Below are positions 25,761-34,015 of a DNA stretch of 64,000 nucleotides, piece by piece. The stretch spans positions 49,699-113,698 of the forward strand of contig JBKPEA010000100.1 of assembly GCA_046728175.1 (NCBI GenBank), given 5' to 3'. The stretch comes from JAFAHS01 sp046728175. Its GTDB lineage: Bacteria > Desulfobacterota > Binatia > Binatales > Binataceae. The notes beneath the pieces were generated by a model that did no database searches, was not told where the DNA came from, and saw only the letters and a program-made list of their open reading frames with translations. Made by a program: the position numbers and the translations under genes. The first letter of the stretch is position 1, and every line of letters begins with the position of its first letter.

Positions 25761-25951
25761 CGGTTCCGCGATTCCTTTCCAACCGCGCTAACGCCTCTTA
25801 GCAACCATGACCCTCGGCGCGCCAACGGCGTGCACCACGTTTTCACCTTGAGTTTGCGCGCCGCGCAGATGTACTAAAGAAAGCATCGGAAGCGTTTTTG
25901 GGGCCGGCGCGTCCGAATATCGAAGTTCTTAATAGGGTAAGGGCTCTGGCG

Positions 25952-27301
25952 ATGAACGGCCGGATCACTGAATTTGTCGCTGCTCGCACGCTCGATGCGT
26001 ACCCGCGCGGCGCGCATCGCTGGCGCCTCCTGCTGCTGACCGTGCTCGCCTCGATCCTGGGGGCGTACGAATTCCAGCTGGCACCGCTGCTCTCGCTGCT
26101 GCTTCCGGACATTCACATGACCACCATCGCCTACGGATGGTTCATAACCTTCGCGGTAATGATTTCCGCGATCTCGGCGTTTTATGGCGGACCGCTCGCC
26201 GATCGCTATGGACGCGTGCTGATCATCGATCTCTGCCTTGGTGCGGTGACCATCCTCGTGTTCCTCAACCTTTTCATGTACAACATCGTCTCGTTCGTAA
26301 TCATTCGCACCCTGATGAGCGTGGTCGGCGGCCTGATGGCCGGCGCCGGCGCGGCTCTGATCCGTGACATGTCGCCGCGACTCAGCCGCGCCCTCGCGTT
26401 CGGACTTCTCACCATTGGCCCGGTCGGGGCAAACTTTCTCGCCAATTTCATCGCTGGCCATACGCTGCCAATCTTCCACACCTGGCAATCGCAGATCTGG
26501 ATTACCGGCTTTCTTGGAATTGCGATGTACCTTCCGATCCTGTTCGGCCTAAAGGACCTGAGCCCCGAACTACGGGTCCAGATCTTCCGCAGCGAGGTGG
26601 CCGCGATGCAGGCCGAGGGCCGCGCCCCGGCAGCGTCCGAGCTGCCCTCAAGCACTCGCGACGCGTTCGGGCGGTTGCTCAAGCATTTGGAAGTCTGGCT
26701 GCTGGTGGTAGGGGTGGTCGCCAATCTGACGCTCTATTTCACGATTCAACCCTTCGGACCCCTGATGTTCACGCAGGCGTTTCACTACACCCCGGCGGCT
26801 GCCGCGAGCATGAATGCCCACTTCTGGTTGGCAAACCTGGCGGCGCTGGTAGTGACCGGGTTCATTTCGGATCGTCTCCAGACGCGAAAACCCATCGCCA
26901 TCTTCGGCGGACTCCTGTCTGCTGCTCTCCTGGTGTGGTGGATTCCCACCTTCGGCCACACCCTGCCCCGCTTCACCATGGCGATTGTCGCTACCACGCT
27001 TGGATGCTTCCTTGCGATCGGCTACGTGCCATGGGCGGCCCAATTCTCCGAAACCCTCGAAGACGTGTCGCCCGCGCTTCAAGCAACCGGATGGGCGTTC
27101 TTCGGTATGATCGCTCGCGGATGGGCCGCCATCGCCGCACCGCTCACACTATATGTGGCCGCGCACTATGGCTGGGCATCGTGGATCAAGGTGTCGCTTG
27201 GCGGAATGGTACTGTACCTGATCGCTATGCTCCTGACGCGACCGCATGGCACAGCTCAACACGCGGTCGCGCGTCCCTCCACCAAAGCCGCGCAAGCATA
27301 G
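25952..27301 (+). CDS. MFS transporter
   Basis: Major facilitator superfamily permease, 449 residues, about 12 hydrophobic segments. The loop between helices 2 and 3 carries the signature GGPLADRYGRV, and a second-half counterpart is FISDRLQTRKP. The central cytoplasmic loop (about residues 200-250) is charged, as usual. Substrate is likely an organic anion or metabolite but cannot be assigned. It lies between two acyl-CoA carboxylase subunit genes, hinting at an organic-acid role. ATG at 25952 opens just ahead of helix 1. Confidence 0.85.
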   Translation: MNGRITEFVAARTLDAYPRGAHRWRLLLLTVLASILGAYEFQLAPLLSLLLPDIHMTTIAYGWFITFAVMISAISAFYGGPLADRYGRVLIIDLCLGAVTILVFLNLFMYNIVSFVIIRTLMSVVGGLMAGAGAALIRDMSPRLSRALAFGLLTIGPVGANFLANFIAGHTLPIFHTWQSQIWITGFLGIAMYLPILFGLKDLSPELRVQIFRSEVAAMQAEGRAPAASELPSSTRDAFGRLLKHLEVWLLVVGVVANLTLYFTIQPFGPLMFTQAFHYTPAAAASMNAHFWLANLAALVVTGFISDRLQTRKPIAIFGGLLSAALLVWWIPTFGHTLPRFTMAIVATTLGCFLAIGYVPWAAQFSETLEDVSPALQATGWAFFGMIARGWAAIAAPLTLYVAAHYGWASWIKVSLGGMVLYLIAMLLTRPHGTAQHAVARPSTKAAQA

Positions 27302-27453
27302 GGCAGCCGCCGCCGCACCCGGACTACGGTGTCGCCCCAGTCCTCGGCCGCTCGTGCGGACAACCGCTTGCTCCCGGCCCGCAGAAAAGTGCGCTGAACA
27401 ATGACCTCCATCGGTCCGGGTCGGGGAGACGCAGAGATTGGCGACCGCCCTGG

Positions 27454-29010
27454 TTAGGGGCGCATGGTCCGCGTCCTTGGACCCAGCTGCGTGGGAACTA
27501 TCTCGTAGGCCTGGTGGACCCAATCCACGAGCAGCGGGCGGGTATCGCGCGGATCGATGATCTCTTCTATTCCAAATGACTCCGCCGTCCGAATCGGTGA
27601 GCGAATCGCGTTGAATTTTTCTTCCAGTTCGCGCCGGAGTTTTTCAGGATCGCTCGCAGCCGCCAGATCGCGTTTGTACGCCGCCTCGATTCCACCCTCA
27701 ATCGGCAGCGAGCCCCAGTCCGCGGAGGGCCACGCGTAGCGCAGGTTTAACCCAGTCGTAATGCCGTGGCCGGCTCCCGCTACGCCGAACGCGCGGCGCA
27801 CCATGATCGCGACTTTGGGCGTGATGGTCTGGAACATCGCGTAAAGCGCGCGCACGCCGCGACGGATGGTTCCCGAACTTTCCGCTTCACGCCCGATCAG
27901 AAAGCCCGGCTGATCGACGAAATTGACGATCGGCAGATGGAATGTGTCACAGAGGTCGAGGAACTTTGCCATCTTGTCGGATGCGGGCCCATCCAGCGAA
28001 CCACCGATCGCGTAGGGATCGTTCGCCATCACCGCCACGCCGTAGCCATCAAGCCGCGCGAACCCGGTTATCAGCGACGGCCCGAAAAACGGCGTCATTT
28101 CGAAAAACGAATCGCGATCCATCACCAGCTCGACGATCCGCCGGGCGTCATAGCCGTGCCGGCGATTGCGCGGGATCAGCGAAATCAGTTCCTCCTCGCG
28201 ACGATGGGGGTCGTCAGTCGGGGTGACGCGGGGCGGCGCCTGCCACACGCTTTGCGGCAGATAGGAGAGGAAGCGACGGATCTGCTCGAAGGCATCTTCT
28301 TCGTTCTCGGCTTCGTTATCGACGGCGCCGCTCATATGCGCGTGGATCTCCGAGCCGCCGAGTTCCTCCTTGGTCAGCTCCTCGCCCACGCCCCATTTGA
28401 CGACCGGCGGTCCTGCAACAAAAAGCTGACTGGTGCCTTTGACCATCACCGCAAAATGCGTCGCCGCGACCCGCGCCGCGCCGATCCCGGCGACCGAGCC
28501 CATGCAACCCGCGACTACGGGCACCTCGCCCATCAGCTCCACGAGAACGTCGAAATCCGGATTTGCGGGCACGTAAGTGCGTCGCGTCGTTTCAAAAGTC
28601 TTCACGCTGCCGCCGCCCCCGGTCCCGTCGACCAGCCGGATGATCGGGATGTGCAGCTCGTGCGCAAGCAGCTCCGCATAGCTGTGCTTGTTGCCAATCG
28701 AGGCATCCGCGGCACCGCCGCGGACCGTGAAGTCATCGCCACCCACCGCGACCCGTCGGCCGTTAATGCGGCCGGTACCTCCCACGAAGTTCGCGGGCCG
28801 GAACTCGACCAGCTTGTCGCCGTCGTATTTCGTCATTCCGGCAATCCCGCCGTATTCGTGGAACGAGCCTTGGTCGAGCAGCCGATCAATACGCTCGCGG
28901 ACGGTCAGCTTGCCACCATCATGCTGGCGCTTGATATTCTCGGGGCCGCCCATCTGTTTGGCCAACTGCTCGCGGCGGCGAATCTCATCGATCTCCGGCT
29001 GCCAGGACAT
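27454..29010 (-). CDS. Acyl-CoA carboxylase carboxyltransferase subunit
   Basis: Carboxyltransferase (beta) subunit of a propionyl/acetyl/methylcrotonyl-type acyl-CoA carboxylase, 518 residues, moving CO2 from biotin to an acyl-CoA. Landmarks are KLTVRERIDRLLDQGSFHE, RLVDGTGGGGSVKTF, VVAGCMGSVAGIGA, and in the C-domain FVDQPGFLIGREAE and RRAFGVAGAG, matching both halves of the crotonase-like family. ATG at 29010 has GGAGGG 8 bases upstream. The specific acyl-CoA is not determined. Probably works with the 70-residue biotinyl protein at 25.6 kb. Confidence 0.92.
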   Translation of the reverse strand: MSWQPEIDEIRRREQLAKQMGGPENIKRQHDGGKLTVRERIDRLLDQGSFHEYGGIAGMTKYDGDKLVEFRPANFVGGTGRINGRRVAVGGDDFTVRGGAADASIGNKHSYAELLAHELHIPIIRLVDGTGGGGSVKTFETTRRTYVPANPDFDVLVELMGEVPVVAGCMGSVAGIGAARVAATHFAVMVKGTSQLFVAGPPVVKWGVGEELTKEELGGSEIHAHMSGAVDNEAENEEDAFEQIRRFLSYLPQSVWQAPPRVTPTDDPHRREEELISLIPRNRRHGYDARRIVELVMDRDSFFEMTPFFGPSLITGFARLDGYGVAVMANDPYAIGGSLDGPASDKMAKFLDLCDTFHLPIVNFVDQPGFLIGREAESSGTIRRGVRALYAMFQTITPKVAIMVRRAFGVAGAGHGITTGLNLRYAWPSADWGSLPIEGGIEAAYKRDLAAASDPEKLRRELEEKFNAIRSPIRTAESFGIEEIIDPRDTRPLLVDWVHQAYEIVPTQLGPRTRTMRP

Positions 29011-29191
29011 ATTCGTCACCCTCCACAATTCTCCGATCCTAGCGCCTTTGCCATCTCGCTGTCAGGGAGAGGACCGAATGAGACTCCGGCTGCGAGCGCG
29101 TCGGGTTCGCCTGCGATTCCGCAAGCCACTCTTCGTTCCCGTCGCGGGAGAGGTAATCGATCTGTTACCTTATACTGCCGTGACCACTTTC

Positions 29192-30547
29192 ATGCCGCCG
29201 GCGAAGCGCGCCCCCCTCACCGGATGGGGCCGCTACCCGAGTGCGGAGAGTGATATTTTCCGCCCCGAAAAACTCGCCGAGCTTGCGGCGATCGTCAGCG
29301 GCAACGCGACATCTCTGATCGCGCGTGGAGCGGGACGCGCCTACGGCGATGCCGCCCTCAATCAGGACCACCGGGTCGTGGATGTACAGCGGCTCAACCG
29401 CATGCTGGCGTTCGATCCGGACAGTGGGCTCCTCCGATGCGAGGCCGGCGTCACGCTCGCGGCAATAATCGAGGTCTTCCTGCGACGCGGTTTTTTTCCG
29501 TCGGTGGTCCCCGGAACGCAGTTTGTCACGCTGGGAGGTTCGGTCGCCGCCGATGTCCACGGCAAGAGCCACCACCGCGATTCCTCGCTGGCCACCCACG
29601 TCACCAGTCTCGAGCTGATGCTCGCGTCGGGCGAGGTGACTCGATGCTCGCGCGAAGAAAATCCTGACCTTTTCTGGGCGACGGTCGGAGGAATGGGGCT
29701 CACCGGTGTCATCCTGGAGGTGGAGCTGCGCCTGCGTCGCGTCGAGAGCGCGTGGTTCGATGGCGAAATCGTGATCGCAGCCAACCTCGACGAAGCGATC
29801 GAGACCTTCGAGCGCACCGAACGCCAATATGGATACTCGGTCGCCTGGATCGATTGCGCCGGGACGCGCGGCTCGCTAGGCCGCTCGGTCATCAACCTCG
29901 GCAACGTCGCGTCCCGCGAGGCGCTCGCCCCTCCGCTCCGCCAGCAGCCGCTTCGAGTTCCGTCGCGGTTCGCTCCCGCGGTGCCGTTCAACCTGCCGAA
30001 CTTCACGTTGAGCTCGCTCGGCATCAAGACCTTCAACAGCGCGATCTATGCGATGAACCGCAAAGGCCCGCGCCTGTTCGACTACCAAAGCTTTTTTTTC
30101 CCGCTCGATTTCATCCACCACTGGAACCGCATCTACGGCAAGCGCGGGTTCGTTCAGTACCAGTGCGTATGGCCAGCCAACGAAAGCCGCGAGGGCCTGA
30201 TCGAGATGCTCGAAGCGATTGCCAAATGGGGCGGCGGGTCCTTCCTCACCGTACTCAAGAAATTCGGCCCGCAGGACGGCATGCTTTCCTTTCCGATGCC
30301 CGGCTACACGCTCGCGTTGGATTTTCCGGTGAGCAAAGGGCTGCTGGAATTTCTCGACCGACTCGATGCGATGGTCCTCAAGCGCGGCGGCCGCGTGTAC
30401 CTGGCCAAAGATGCGCGCCTCAAACCAGAGATGTTCAGCGCGATGTATCCAAACCTCGCGCAGTGGCAACAAGTCAAACGCGCGGCCGATCCCAACAATC
30501 GGTTCTCGTCAAACCTGGCACGCAGGGTCGGCCTGCTGCCCTCATAG
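29192..30547 (+). CDS. dprE1: DprE1-like decaprenylphosphoryl-ribose 2-oxidase
   Basis: Homologue of mycobacterial DprE1, the FAD enzyme that with DprE2 epimerises decaprenylphosphoryl-ribose to the arabinose donor DPA. Shared segments run the length of the protein: LTGWGR, GAGRAYGD, VTLGGSVAADVHGKSHH (His123, Lys125), LFWATVGGMGLTG, WNRIYGKRGFVQYQ and VYLAKDAR (Lys406, equivalent to Mtb Lys418). The residue aligned with Mtb Cys387 is Ala375 (GYTLALDF). Length 451, close to the 461 of DprE1. ATG at 29192 is chosen; GTG at 29180 is possible. The DprE2-like gene follows on the same strand. Whether the sugar product is arabinose here is inference. Confidence 0.85.
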   Translation: MPPAKRAPLTGWGRYPSAESDIFRPEKLAELAAIVSGNATSLIARGAGRAYGDAALNQDHRVVDVQRLNRMLAFDPDSGLLRCEAGVTLAAIIEVFLRRGFFPSVVPGTQFVTLGGSVAADVHGKSHHRDSSLATHVTSLELMLASGEVTRCSREENPDLFWATVGGMGLTGVILEVELRLRRVESAWFDGEIVIAANLDEAIETFERTERQYGYSVAWIDCAGTRGSLGRSVINLGNVASREALAPPLRQQPLRVPSRFAPAVPFNLPNFTLSSLGIKTFNSAIYAMNRKGPRLFDYQSFFFPLDFIHHWNRIYGKRGFVQYQCVWPANESREGLIEMLEAIAKWGGGSFLTVLKKFGPQDGMLSFPMPGYTLALDFPVSKGLLEFLDRLDAMVLKRGGRVYLAKDARLKPEMFSAMYPNLAQWQQVKRAADPNNRFSSNLARRVGLLPS

Positions 30548-30892
30548 TTCGATGAATAAACAATCCAGAAATCGCGATGTGTACCGCGGCTTTCACGCCA
30601 GCGCCTATTTCGGCCGTGTTCCGAGCAGCGCCGCGCTTCCGGCAGGCCGTCCGCGAACGACCTGCTCCCCGATGGAGAGGAGATCGCGCTCCCCACAGCG
30701 GACCAGAGGGGCAATGACTCAGCCACCTCGGGGTTCCCTTTCCAAAGAAAGGCGGCGCCAGAAAATCGCCCATCGACGCCCGGGAGCGGACGCTTCCGTC
30801 ACAATCTCGCCAATGCGCTCTTGCTCCCCAGCCCGCTCAGCTGCGAAACACGAGGACTTTCCCCTGCTCGCACAGACAAACGGAGCGGTGCG
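30548..30892 (+). other. Interval between dprE1 and dprE2 without a clear gene
   Basis: Frames present here are fragments without ribosome site or motif. An unusually long gap (345 bases) for a functionally paired couple. I see no repeat or terminator hairpin. Confidence 0.4.
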
Positions 30893-31627
30893 ATGTCCAA
30901 GATCCTGATCCTCGGCTCGACCAGCCCCATCGCACGCGCACTCGCGATGCGCTTCGCGGCCGAAGGCAGTTCGGTTTTTCTCGCAGCCCGCGACCGTGTG
31001 GAGGCCGAGCGATTGGCCGCCGACATCACCATCCGAACCGGAGCGATAGCGATTCCGGGAGTGTTCGACGCGACCGAATTGTACTTTCATGCGACGTTCT
31101 TTGAAAAGACGATCGCAGCGCTGGGCGGCCTCGATGGCGTGATCCTCTGCTTCGGCACCCTGGGTGACGAAACCACAGCGCAGACCAGCCCCGACGAAGC
31201 GGTCGCAACGGTGAACCAGAATTTTACCGGCGCCGTGAGCCTGTTGACGCTCGCCGCTCGCCATCTGGAGCAGCAGCGCAGCGGCTTCATCATCGTGATC
31301 GGCTCGGTCGCCGGCGAGCGCGGCCGCGCAAAGAATTATGTGTACGGCTCCGCGAAAGGCGCCCTGGCGACCTTCGCCCAGGGCTTGCGGGCACGGATGG
31401 CGCACGCCGGCGTGAAGGTTCTGACGGTCAAGCTCGGCACCGTCGACACCCGCATGACCTGGGGCCGCGACGGCCGGCTGGTAGTGGCTCCAGAAGCCGC
31501 CGCTGACAAGATCATCGCCGCCTGGCGCCGCAAAGCCGAGGTGGTCTACGTGCCATGGTTCTGGCGGCCGATTATGGGAGTCGTCAGGATGATCCCCGAG
31601 CGCATCTTCAAGCGCACAACCTTTTAA
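30893..31627 (+). CDS. dprE2: DprE2-like short-chain dehydrogenase
   Basis: SDR of the DprE2 type (245 residues), expected to reduce the 2-keto intermediate made by DprE1 using NADH. The dinucleotide segment ILILGSTSPIARALA is at residues 4-18, the catalytic Ser/Tyr/Lys are Ser138, Tyr151 and Lys155 (VYGSAKGAL), and the C-terminal end VVRMIPERIFKRTTF parallels the DprE2 ending VLRHIPRSIFRK. The order oxidase then reductase matches mycobacteria. GGAG lies 8 bases before the ATG. Confidence 0.82.
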   Translation: MSKILILGSTSPIARALAMRFAAEGSSVFLAARDRVEAERLAADITIRTGAIAIPGVFDATELYFHATFFEKTIAALGGLDGVILCFGTLGDETTAQTSPDEAVATVNQNFTGAVSLLTLAARHLEQQRSGFIIVIGSVAGERGRAKNYVYGSAKGALATFAQGLRARMAHAGVKVLTVKLGTVDTRMTWGRDGRLVVAPEAAADKIIAAWRRKAEVVYVPWFWRPIMGVVRMIPERIFKRTTF

Positions 31628-31966
31628 AGATTTTTTGTTTGCTCGTCTGGAAGGGGTTTCGGGACCGCGTTCACGCACAAGGTGCAAACCCTCAGGGGAC
31701 TCGTTGGTCACCCTCCTGACTGACTTCGCCCGTTGAGAGGGCGAGTCTTGACTATAGCGGCCCGTAACGCCAGACATTTCACCTACATGCATCTCAATTT
31801 GCCGAGACTCGGAGCGAACAATGATGCGCCTGTCATGGACTGTTAAGCGAGCTTTATGAATCGGACTAAGCATCACGACGTCCTTGACCGCACCGATGTA
31901 TCCGAGCTCATTCACCTGAACCATATTCGTTTGTCCCGACCGCCTGCTACCTGAACGCCGCCGTTA
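31628..31966. other. Interval with a gene remnant, otherwise no gene
   Basis: Between convergent dprE2 and the HsaA-like gene. It holds the decayed extradiol-dioxygenase start described at 31865-31924 and otherwise no feature. The open minus frame that continues through 30719 is antisense to dprE2 and not family-like past its first 20 codons. Confidence 0.45.
31865..31924 (-). pseudogene. Remnant of an extradiol-dioxygenase (HsaC/BphC-type) start
   Basis: Reading from the ATG at 31924 gives MVQVNELGYIGAVKD for the first residues, closely resembling the first strand of HsaC/BphC-type extradiol dioxygenases (VxELGYxGxxVxDL). After about 20 codons the similarity ends, with no VOC metal ligands. 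It begins 42 bases after the stop of the HsaA-like hydroxylase on the same strand, where a meta-cleavage dioxygenase would be expected. Interpreted as a decayed gene. Confidence 0.4.
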
Positions 31967-33163
31967 TTACTTCCGATCCCGGCCGGAATACGCGGCCAAA
32001 AATCCTTCCGGGTCCAACAAGAATTTTCCATAATCCGACAGCGCGCTATCAATGTCAGCGCCGCCGTGCTGGCTCATCGCGTGAAGATCACGGAAGTTTT
32101 GCTGAATCGAGCTGCTGTCAAATAGAGCGTGCGCACCGCTTGCCCGCCACAGCCGATCCAGCGCGCGCGAGGACAGCTCCAGCGCGTACACTGCGTCAAA
32201 CCTGATGCGGAAGTACGCCGAAGGCTCGATTTCGTGCAGCGATTGGGCACCTTCTTCCATCGCATCGAAGTCGCGTGCGAAAATAAGGCGCGCACTATCT
32301 ATCTCGGCGGTGGCTTCCGCGAGGCGCGCCATCGAGAGTTGCCGGTCGCGTAGGTTGTCGAAGTTGTAAGCGCTGACCCTGCGCAGAGTAGCTTTGATGT
32401 ATTCGCGGTGAACCGAGATTGCGGGGCCAAATGCATGAACGCAGACGACCCAGGTGAACAATGGAATGAATGGTATCCAGTAAAGAGGAACGTTGTTGAC
32501 CTTGCGTCCGGGAGGATCACCCCAATTGAGCTGCTGCGCAGTCAAGCAGCGATATTCCGGAACGAATACTCCTTCCATCACCAGTTCTTTGCTGCCGCTG
32601 GCTTTCATGCCCGAGACAAACCAGTTGTCGTTGATCACAAATTGGTTGTTGGAGACCAGAAAGAACGCCTCACGCCCCTGTACTCCGTCGATACGGCTTG
32701 ACACGATCGCCCAGTTGCAGTGATCCACTCCCGACGAAAACGGCCACCGTCCGTTGAGTTCGAAGCCCCCGCTGAGCGTGCGTACGTTGCCAACCGGCGC
32801 GAACGAGGAGGATATGAGTGATTGCGGGCTTTCCTTCCACACCTCATCCTGGACGCGCGGATCCATGAGCGCGAGTAGGTGATCGTGAATGGCAACCAAC
32901 AACGACACCCATGCAGTCGAGGGGCAAACGGTTCCCATTTCGATCGCAAGTTCATAGATTCGCTTCGGCAACCACTCGAAGCCGCCGTAGCGCTTCGGCC
33001 GAAACCATTTAAAGAACCCGGCTCTGGACAGCTCTTCGATTGATTCGCTGGGTATGCAGCGATTCTCTTCGGCTGCCCGCGTCCGGGCTGCAAATCCTGG
33101 CAGCAGGGCTCTTACCGCTGCGATAACTTCGGCCTGATCAGCGTCTGAATCTCTTTGGCTCAA
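31967..33163 (-). CDS. HsaA-like flavin-dependent monooxygenase
   Basis: Acyl-CoA-dehydrogenase-fold monooxygenase closely resembling HsaA of the mycobacterial steroid pathway, which hydroxylates 3-HSA using reduced flavin from HsaB. The 398-residue protein matches HsaA (394) in the whole order: GFFKWFRPKRYGGFEWLP, VCPSTAWVSLLVAIH, ISSSFAPVG, WPFSSGVDHCNWA, VSGMKASGSKELVMEGVFVP and a late RLWRASGAHALF. TTG start at 33163 has AGGAG 7 bases upstream. HsaB, HsaC and HsaD are not intact nearby. Substrate could be a phenol or steroid-derived phenol; not determined. Confidence 0.85.
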   Translation of the reverse strand: MSQRDSDADQAEVIAAVRALLPGFAARTRAAEENRCIPSESIEELSRAGFFKWFRPKRYGGFEWLPKRIYELAIEMGTVCPSTAWVSLLVAIHDHLLALMDPRVQDEVWKESPQSLISSSFAPVGNVRTLSGGFELNGRWPFSSGVDHCNWAIVSSRIDGVQGREAFFLVSNNQFVINDNWFVSGMKASGSKELVMEGVFVPEYRCLTAQQLNWGDPPGRKVNNVPLYWIPFIPLFTWVVCVHAFGPAISVHREYIKATLRRVSAYNFDNLRDRQLSMARLAEATAEIDSARLIFARDFDAMEEGAQSLHEIEPSAYFRIRFDAVYALELSSRALDRLWRASGAHALFDSSSIQQNFRDLHAMSQHGGADIDSALSDYGKFLLDPEGFLAAYSGRDRK

Positions 33164-33187
33164 ACTCCTACTCCTAAATTAAAAGAG

Positions 33188-33343
33188 CTACGCGAACGAT
33201 GCTTTCATCGCGGCGATGTTCTTCACATCGCAACAGAAATCCCAGGGAATGATTCGAGTTGAATCGCGGTACTTGGAGGGTACCGCCTCGAGATCAAAAT
33301 CGAACGCGTCGTCGCTCTTTTCAGAGGGAGCGATATCACTCAT
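33188..33343 (-). CDS. Small hypothetical protein upstream of the HsaA-like gene
   Basis: A 51-residue frame with a good AAGGA ribosome site 8-9 bases before its ATG, ending 24 bases before the TTG of the HsaA-like gene on the same strand, so cotranslation is likely. The N-terminus is acidic (FDFDLEAVP), the C-terminus has WDFCCDV with a vicinal Cys pair. No family recognised. It may be a true small protein or the start of a decayed longer gene. Confidence 0.45.
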   Translation of the reverse strand: MSDIAPSEKSDDAFDFDLEAVPSKYRDSTRIIPWDFCCDVKNIAAMKASFA

Positions 33344-34015
33344 CAAACCGTCCTTCCGGACAAGCCTTGCAAGCCCGCTCCGGCAATCGTCAATCGCTCG
33401 ATTGTTGCCGCGAAGCCGCTCGCGTACTCCGAGCGGAATGTCATCCCGCTCACCCACTCAAACAATGACGCGGGGATCATCGACTGATGCGCTAAGGTTA
33501 TGGCTCTTCGGACGATTCACCACGGCGGCTTATACCGAAACCAAAAGGAGCTACCTTCGAGAACATCGGCATTTTTGACGTACGTTTCAGGGCTTCGTCC
33601 CCAAGCCAATCTGATTCCGACCGATCCGTTCGAACACTCGCGCAGCTAGTCGATTATGTCTCTATTTGCGAGCAGAGTGCACGTCGCGTGGGCACACAAC
33701 ACGCACCCGGAGCGTGATACGACGGACGCTTCCTGCGGCGCTCACCTCGCGAGAGTTTGGGCTCAGAACTTTCTTCAACTACCTGCAGCTCATCGACCGA
33801 TGGCTCAAAAGATCGCGAGTGGCTCCTGGACAAATCCCCCGTCTGCGATTCTTATGCACTGTTCTATACCGCTTAACACCGATGGCAGGACCCCTGCTCC
33901 AAAACGAAGAGCTGCTCGCGCAACAAGACTCGTGCAAGCATTTTGTCCGATCCGCCCGGTGCACTATAAAAGATACCGGGCCCGGATTTTATCGCCCAAT
34001 CACGAGGAATCGATT
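33344..34015. other. 670-base stretch without a recognisable gene
   Basis: Lies between divergent transcripts (the HsaA-like operon leftward, the amidohydrolase rightward). Frames crossing it lack family motifs; one plus frame near 33780 has a helix-like piece (FFNYLQLIDRWLKRS) but no start signal. Possibly a degraded gene or regulatory region. A GGGCCC-centred palindrome (CCGGGCCCGG) lies at about 33978-33987, 30 bases before the amidohydrolase start. Confidence 0.45.

Noticed and set aside
27766..29253. 495-codon plus-strand frame antisense to the carboxyltransferase
   Set aside because: The minus strand encodes a full carboxyltransferase with all landmarks; the plus frame is a GC-rich shadow.
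30719..31924. 401-codon minus-strand frame
   Set aside because: It is antisense to the DprE2-like gene for most of its length; only its first 20 codons resemble an extradiol dioxygenase, reported separately as a remnant.
33656..34015. N-terminal extension to the amidohydrolase_2 gene
   Set aside because: No family similarity before the ATG at 34016, which has its own GAGGAA site.
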